A DNA stretch of 7,078 nt, from the NCBI GenBank assembly GCA_030045295.1, contig JASIGD010000112.1, forward strand, positions 1 to 7,078. Direction: 5' to 3'. The stretch's first letter is position 1. The number at the start of each line of letters is the position of its first letter. The notes beneath the pieces were generated by a model, which had not been told where the DNA came from, searched no databases, and saw nothing but the letters and a program-made list of their open reading frames with translations. The translations under genes and the position numbers were made by a program. This DNA is from Streptosporangiaceae bacterium. Its GTDB lineage: Bacteria > Actinomycetota > Actinomycetes > Streptosporangiales > Streptosporangiaceae. This document shows positions 5,271-7,078 of this stretch, in pieces.

Positions 5271-6379
5271 CGACGAACACAGCCAGGGACGCCGCGGCGG
5301 CGGACGGCACCGTGCTGCAGCGCCGGACCGGCGGGACGAGCGTGCTGCTGCAGAACCTGAGCCGGTCGTTCGGCGCGACGCGGGCGCTGGACGGGCTGTC
5401 GCTGGAGATCGCGCCGGGCGAGCTGGTCGCCCTGCTCGGCCCGTCGGGCTGCGGCAAGACCACGGCCCTGCGCATCGTGGCGGGCTTCGAGACCGCGGAC
5501 ACCGGATCGGTCATCGTCGACGGCAAGGACATGTCGCCGGTGCCTGCGGCCAAGCGGGACATGGGCATGGTGTTCCAGAGCTACAGCCTGTTCCCGAACA
5601 TGAACGCGGCCGACAACGTGGCCTTCGGGCTGCGGATGCGCAGGATAGGCTCCGCCCAGCGGCGGCAGCGGGCCGGCGAGCTGCTGGATATGGTCGGGCT
5701 GGCCGAACAGGCCAGGCAGTACCCGCACCAGCTGTCCGGCGGCCAGCAGCAGCGGGTCGCGCTGGCTCGCGCGCTCGCCATCGAACCGCGGGTGCTGCTG
5801 CTGGACGAGCCGCTGTCCGCGCTGGACGCCAAGGTCCGCCTGCAGCTGCGCGAGCAGATCCGCACGCTGCAGCAGCGGCTGGGCACCACTACCTTGTTCG
5901 TCACCCACGACCAGGAGGAAGCCCTGTCGATGGCGGACCGGGTAGGGGTCATGCGGCAGGGCAAGCTGGAGCAGATCGCCGTGCCGGCCGAGCTGTATGA
6001 CCACCCGGCCACCGCGTTCGTCGCCGAGTTCGTCGGCGTCATGAACCGGATTCCCGCGGAGCTTCAGGGGAACGGGATGGTGACGTGTCTGAGCTGTGCC
6101 GTGCCGGTCAAGGGCGACAGCGTGAGCGACCCGAGCGACGGCGCCGTGGACGTGCTGGTGCGGCCGGAAGGGCTGAACATGGAGGTCGCGGACCACGGCA
6201 ACGGGATCGTCACCACCAAGACCTTCCTCGGCTCGGTGACCCGGGTCGGCGTCCTGCTGTCCGGTGACGTCACCGTGCAGATCGACAAGCCGAGCGCCGA
6301 GGCCGCCGCGCTGGCCGCGGGCACGTCGGTCTCGGTGACGCTGCCGGCCGAGCCGGTGCTGATCGCGCCCCGGCGGTAA
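5267..6379 (+). CDS. ABC importer ATP-binding protein (PotA/FbpC/PhnT-like)
   Basis: This 370-residue ATPase powers the importer from the cytoplasmic side. All motifs are intact: Walker A GPSGCGKT (58-65), Q-loop Gln104, signature LSGGQ (156-160), Walker B VLLLDE (176-181), D-loop SALD (184-187) and switch His214. After residue 260 comes a TOBE-type tail with VRPEGL (298-303), as in PotA, FbpC, MalK and PhnT relatives. About 25 extra residues precede the domain. The ATG overlaps the second permease stop (ATGA), with GGAG 7 bases upstream. The family is certain but does not fix the substrate. It is the last gene of the operon; the opposing hydrolase gene ends 7 bases away and no clear terminator is visible between them. 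Confidence 0.94.
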   Translation: MTTNTARDAAAADGTVLQRRTGGTSVLLQNLSRSFGATRALDGLSLEIAPGELVALLGPSGCGKTTALRIVAGFETADTGSVIVDGKDMSPVPAAKRDMGMVFQSYSLFPNMNAADNVAFGLRMRRIGSAQRRQRAGELLDMVGLAEQARQYPHQLSGGQQQRVALARALAIEPRVLLLDEPLSALDAKVRLQLREQIRTLQQRLGTTTLFVTHDQEEALSMADRVGVMRQGKLEQIAVPAELYDHPATAFVAEFVGVMNRIPAELQGNGMVTCLSCAVPVKGDSVSDPSDGAVDVLVRPEGLNMEVADHGNGIVTTKTFLGSVTRVGVLLSGDVTVQIDKPSAEAAALAAGTSVSVTLPAEPVLIAPRR

Positions 6380-6386
6380 CTCCCGG

Positions 6387-7055
6387 TCAGCCGGTCAGGT
6401 GGGGGACGAGGTCGGCGATCGTGTCCAGGATGAGCGGCGCGCCGGCCCGCTCCAGGTCCGCGCGGGAGCCTGCGCCGGTAAGCACGCCCGCGACGACCCC
6501 GGACCCGGCGCGCAGCCCGGACTCCACGTCGCTGCCGGTGTCGCCGGCCACCGCCAGCTCGCTGACGGCTCCGCCGCGCAGCCGCAGCAGCGCGGTCAGC
6601 GGCAGATCGGGCCACGGGCGGCCGCGGCCGGCGTCGGCCGGGGACAGGGCCAGGTCGATCAGGTCGCCCCAGCCAAGCTGATCGATGATGACGTCCCGGG
6701 TGGACGGGGAGAAGCCGGTGGCCAGGCAGACACGGACGCCGGCGTCGCGGCAGGCTTTGAAGACGTCCGCGGCCCCCGGCATGGCCGCGACCTGGCCCGC
6801 GCGGACGGCCGTCTCGTAGTGGCGCTCGAACGCCTCGTTGGCCTGCTGCGCGGACTGCTCGTCGCCGAGGACCCGCCGGAACACCTCGATCTTGGACTGG
6901 CCCATGCTCGACCGCACGTCGGTCATGGCCCGGTTGTACGCGGCCGCGGGCAGGTTCTGCGCCGCGATGGCGGCCGAGAACGCCGCCACGACGGTACCGT
7001 CGTCGCGAACCGTCGTGCCGGCCATGTCCAGGCAGGCGACCGTGATACGAGTCAA
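6387..7055 (-). CDS. Phosphonatase-like HAD hydrolase (PhnX relative)
   Basis: This 222-residue HAD-superfamily hydrolase shows the marks that separate phosphonatases from other HAD enzymes. The nucleophile motif is CLDMAGTTV (Asp10, with Ala12 where most members have a second Asp). The cap carries MGQSKIEVF with Lys55 aligned to the Schiff-base lysine of PhnX (MGLLKIDH). The segment before the last motif has GRP (145-147), an arginine where a lysine is usual. Motif II is LATGF (111-115), and GDTGSD (171-176) binds magnesium. It is shorter than PhnX (about 270) and fits the phosphonatase-like clade modelled as TIGR03351, thought to act on a 2-oxo-ethylphosphonate-type substrate. The start is TTG with GGAGGAG 8 bases upstream. 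Conservation of both catalytic residues suggests real C-P cleavage, but a different phosphate monoester remains possible. Confidence 0.86.
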   Translation of the reverse strand: MTRITVACLDMAGTTVRDDGTVVAAFSAAIAAQNLPAAAYNRAMTDVRSSMGQSKIEVFRRVLGDEQSAQQANEAFERHYETAVRAGQVAAMPGAADVFKACRDAGVRVCLATGFSPSTRDVIIDQLGWGDLIDLALSPADAGRGRPWPDLPLTALLRLRGGAVSELAVAGDTGSDVESGLRAGSGVVAGVLTGAGSRADLERAGAPLILDTIADLVPHLTG

Positions 7056-7078
7056 CGGAACGTCTCCTCCGCTATGGC
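7052..7078 (-). CDS. Possible 3' end of an upstream gene coupled to the hydrolase (partial)
   Basis: Reading leftward from the window edge, one frame gives AIAEETFR followed by TGA. This stop overlaps the TTG start of the hydrolase as TTGA, and the hydrolase Shine-Dalgarno would lie within these last codons. The arrangement fits a translationally coupled gene entering from the right. Nine codons are too few to identify it, and chance is a real alternative. In related genomes an FAD-dependent oxidoreductase often occupies this place. Confidence 0.3.
   Translation of the reverse strand, partial: AIAEETFR

Noticed and set aside
4682..6196. 504-codon minus-strand open frame opposite the second permease and ATPase
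   Set aside because: It is opposite two genes with complete family motifs; its translation is Arg/His/Gln-rich with no domain. High GC leaves such antisense frames open.
6383..6398. Tandem CCGGTCAG repeat between the convergent genes
   Set aside because: Two 8-base copies mostly encode the last residues of the hydrolase; no stem or T-run makes it a terminator.

Overview
The window is high-GC DNA with tightly packed genes, GTG and TTG starts beside ATG, and Shine-Dalgarno sites of the GGAGG type. This, with the lipoprotein signal and the gene families, points to an actinobacterium; I cannot name a genus. I see seven protein-coding genes, no RNA gene, no CRISPR array and no recognisable insertion sequence.

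Left part (67-2081, + strand): a short-form, MetE-like zinc methyltransferase with all four expected zinc ligands. After a 122-base gap holding a terminator-like hairpin comes a cytoplasmic phosphatase of the MptpB-type tyrosine/lipid phosphatase family, with an HCAAGKDRTG active-site loop.

Middle (2082-2293): a 212-base regulatory region unusually rich in dyads. It has a 25-bp dyad at 2146-2170, two TTGGC/GCCAA inverted repeats around a likely -35 box, and a perfect 16-bp palindrome at 2261-2276. With one more adjacent copy, that palindrome makes a row of three 7-mers over the predicted -10 and transcription start. This looks like a regulated promoter for the transporter operon.

Right part (2294-6379, + strand): a complete binding-protein-dependent ABC importer of four genes: lipoprotein substrate-binding protein, two permeases with EAA loops, and a PotA/FbpC-like ATPase with a TOBE tail. 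All junctions overlap (1, 13 and 4 bases). Strong hairpins lie inside the first codons of both permease genes. Facing this operon and only 7 bases from its end is a minus-strand gene (6387-7055) for a HAD hydrolase of the phosphonatase-like (PhnX-like) clade. It keeps the DxAGT nucleophile motif and the cap lysine of phosphonoacetaldehyde hydrolase.

Best working model (inference): the importer brings in an organophosphonate such as 2-aminoethylphosphonate or a relative, and the phosphonatase-like enzyme cleaves the C-P bond after an amine-oxidising step encoded beyond the right edge. The last 27 bases could be the 3' end of a gene coupled to the hydrolase. The substrate is not proven by sequence. 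Polyamine, thiamine or other substrates remain possible; ferric iron is disfavoured because the usual paired tyrosines are not seen.
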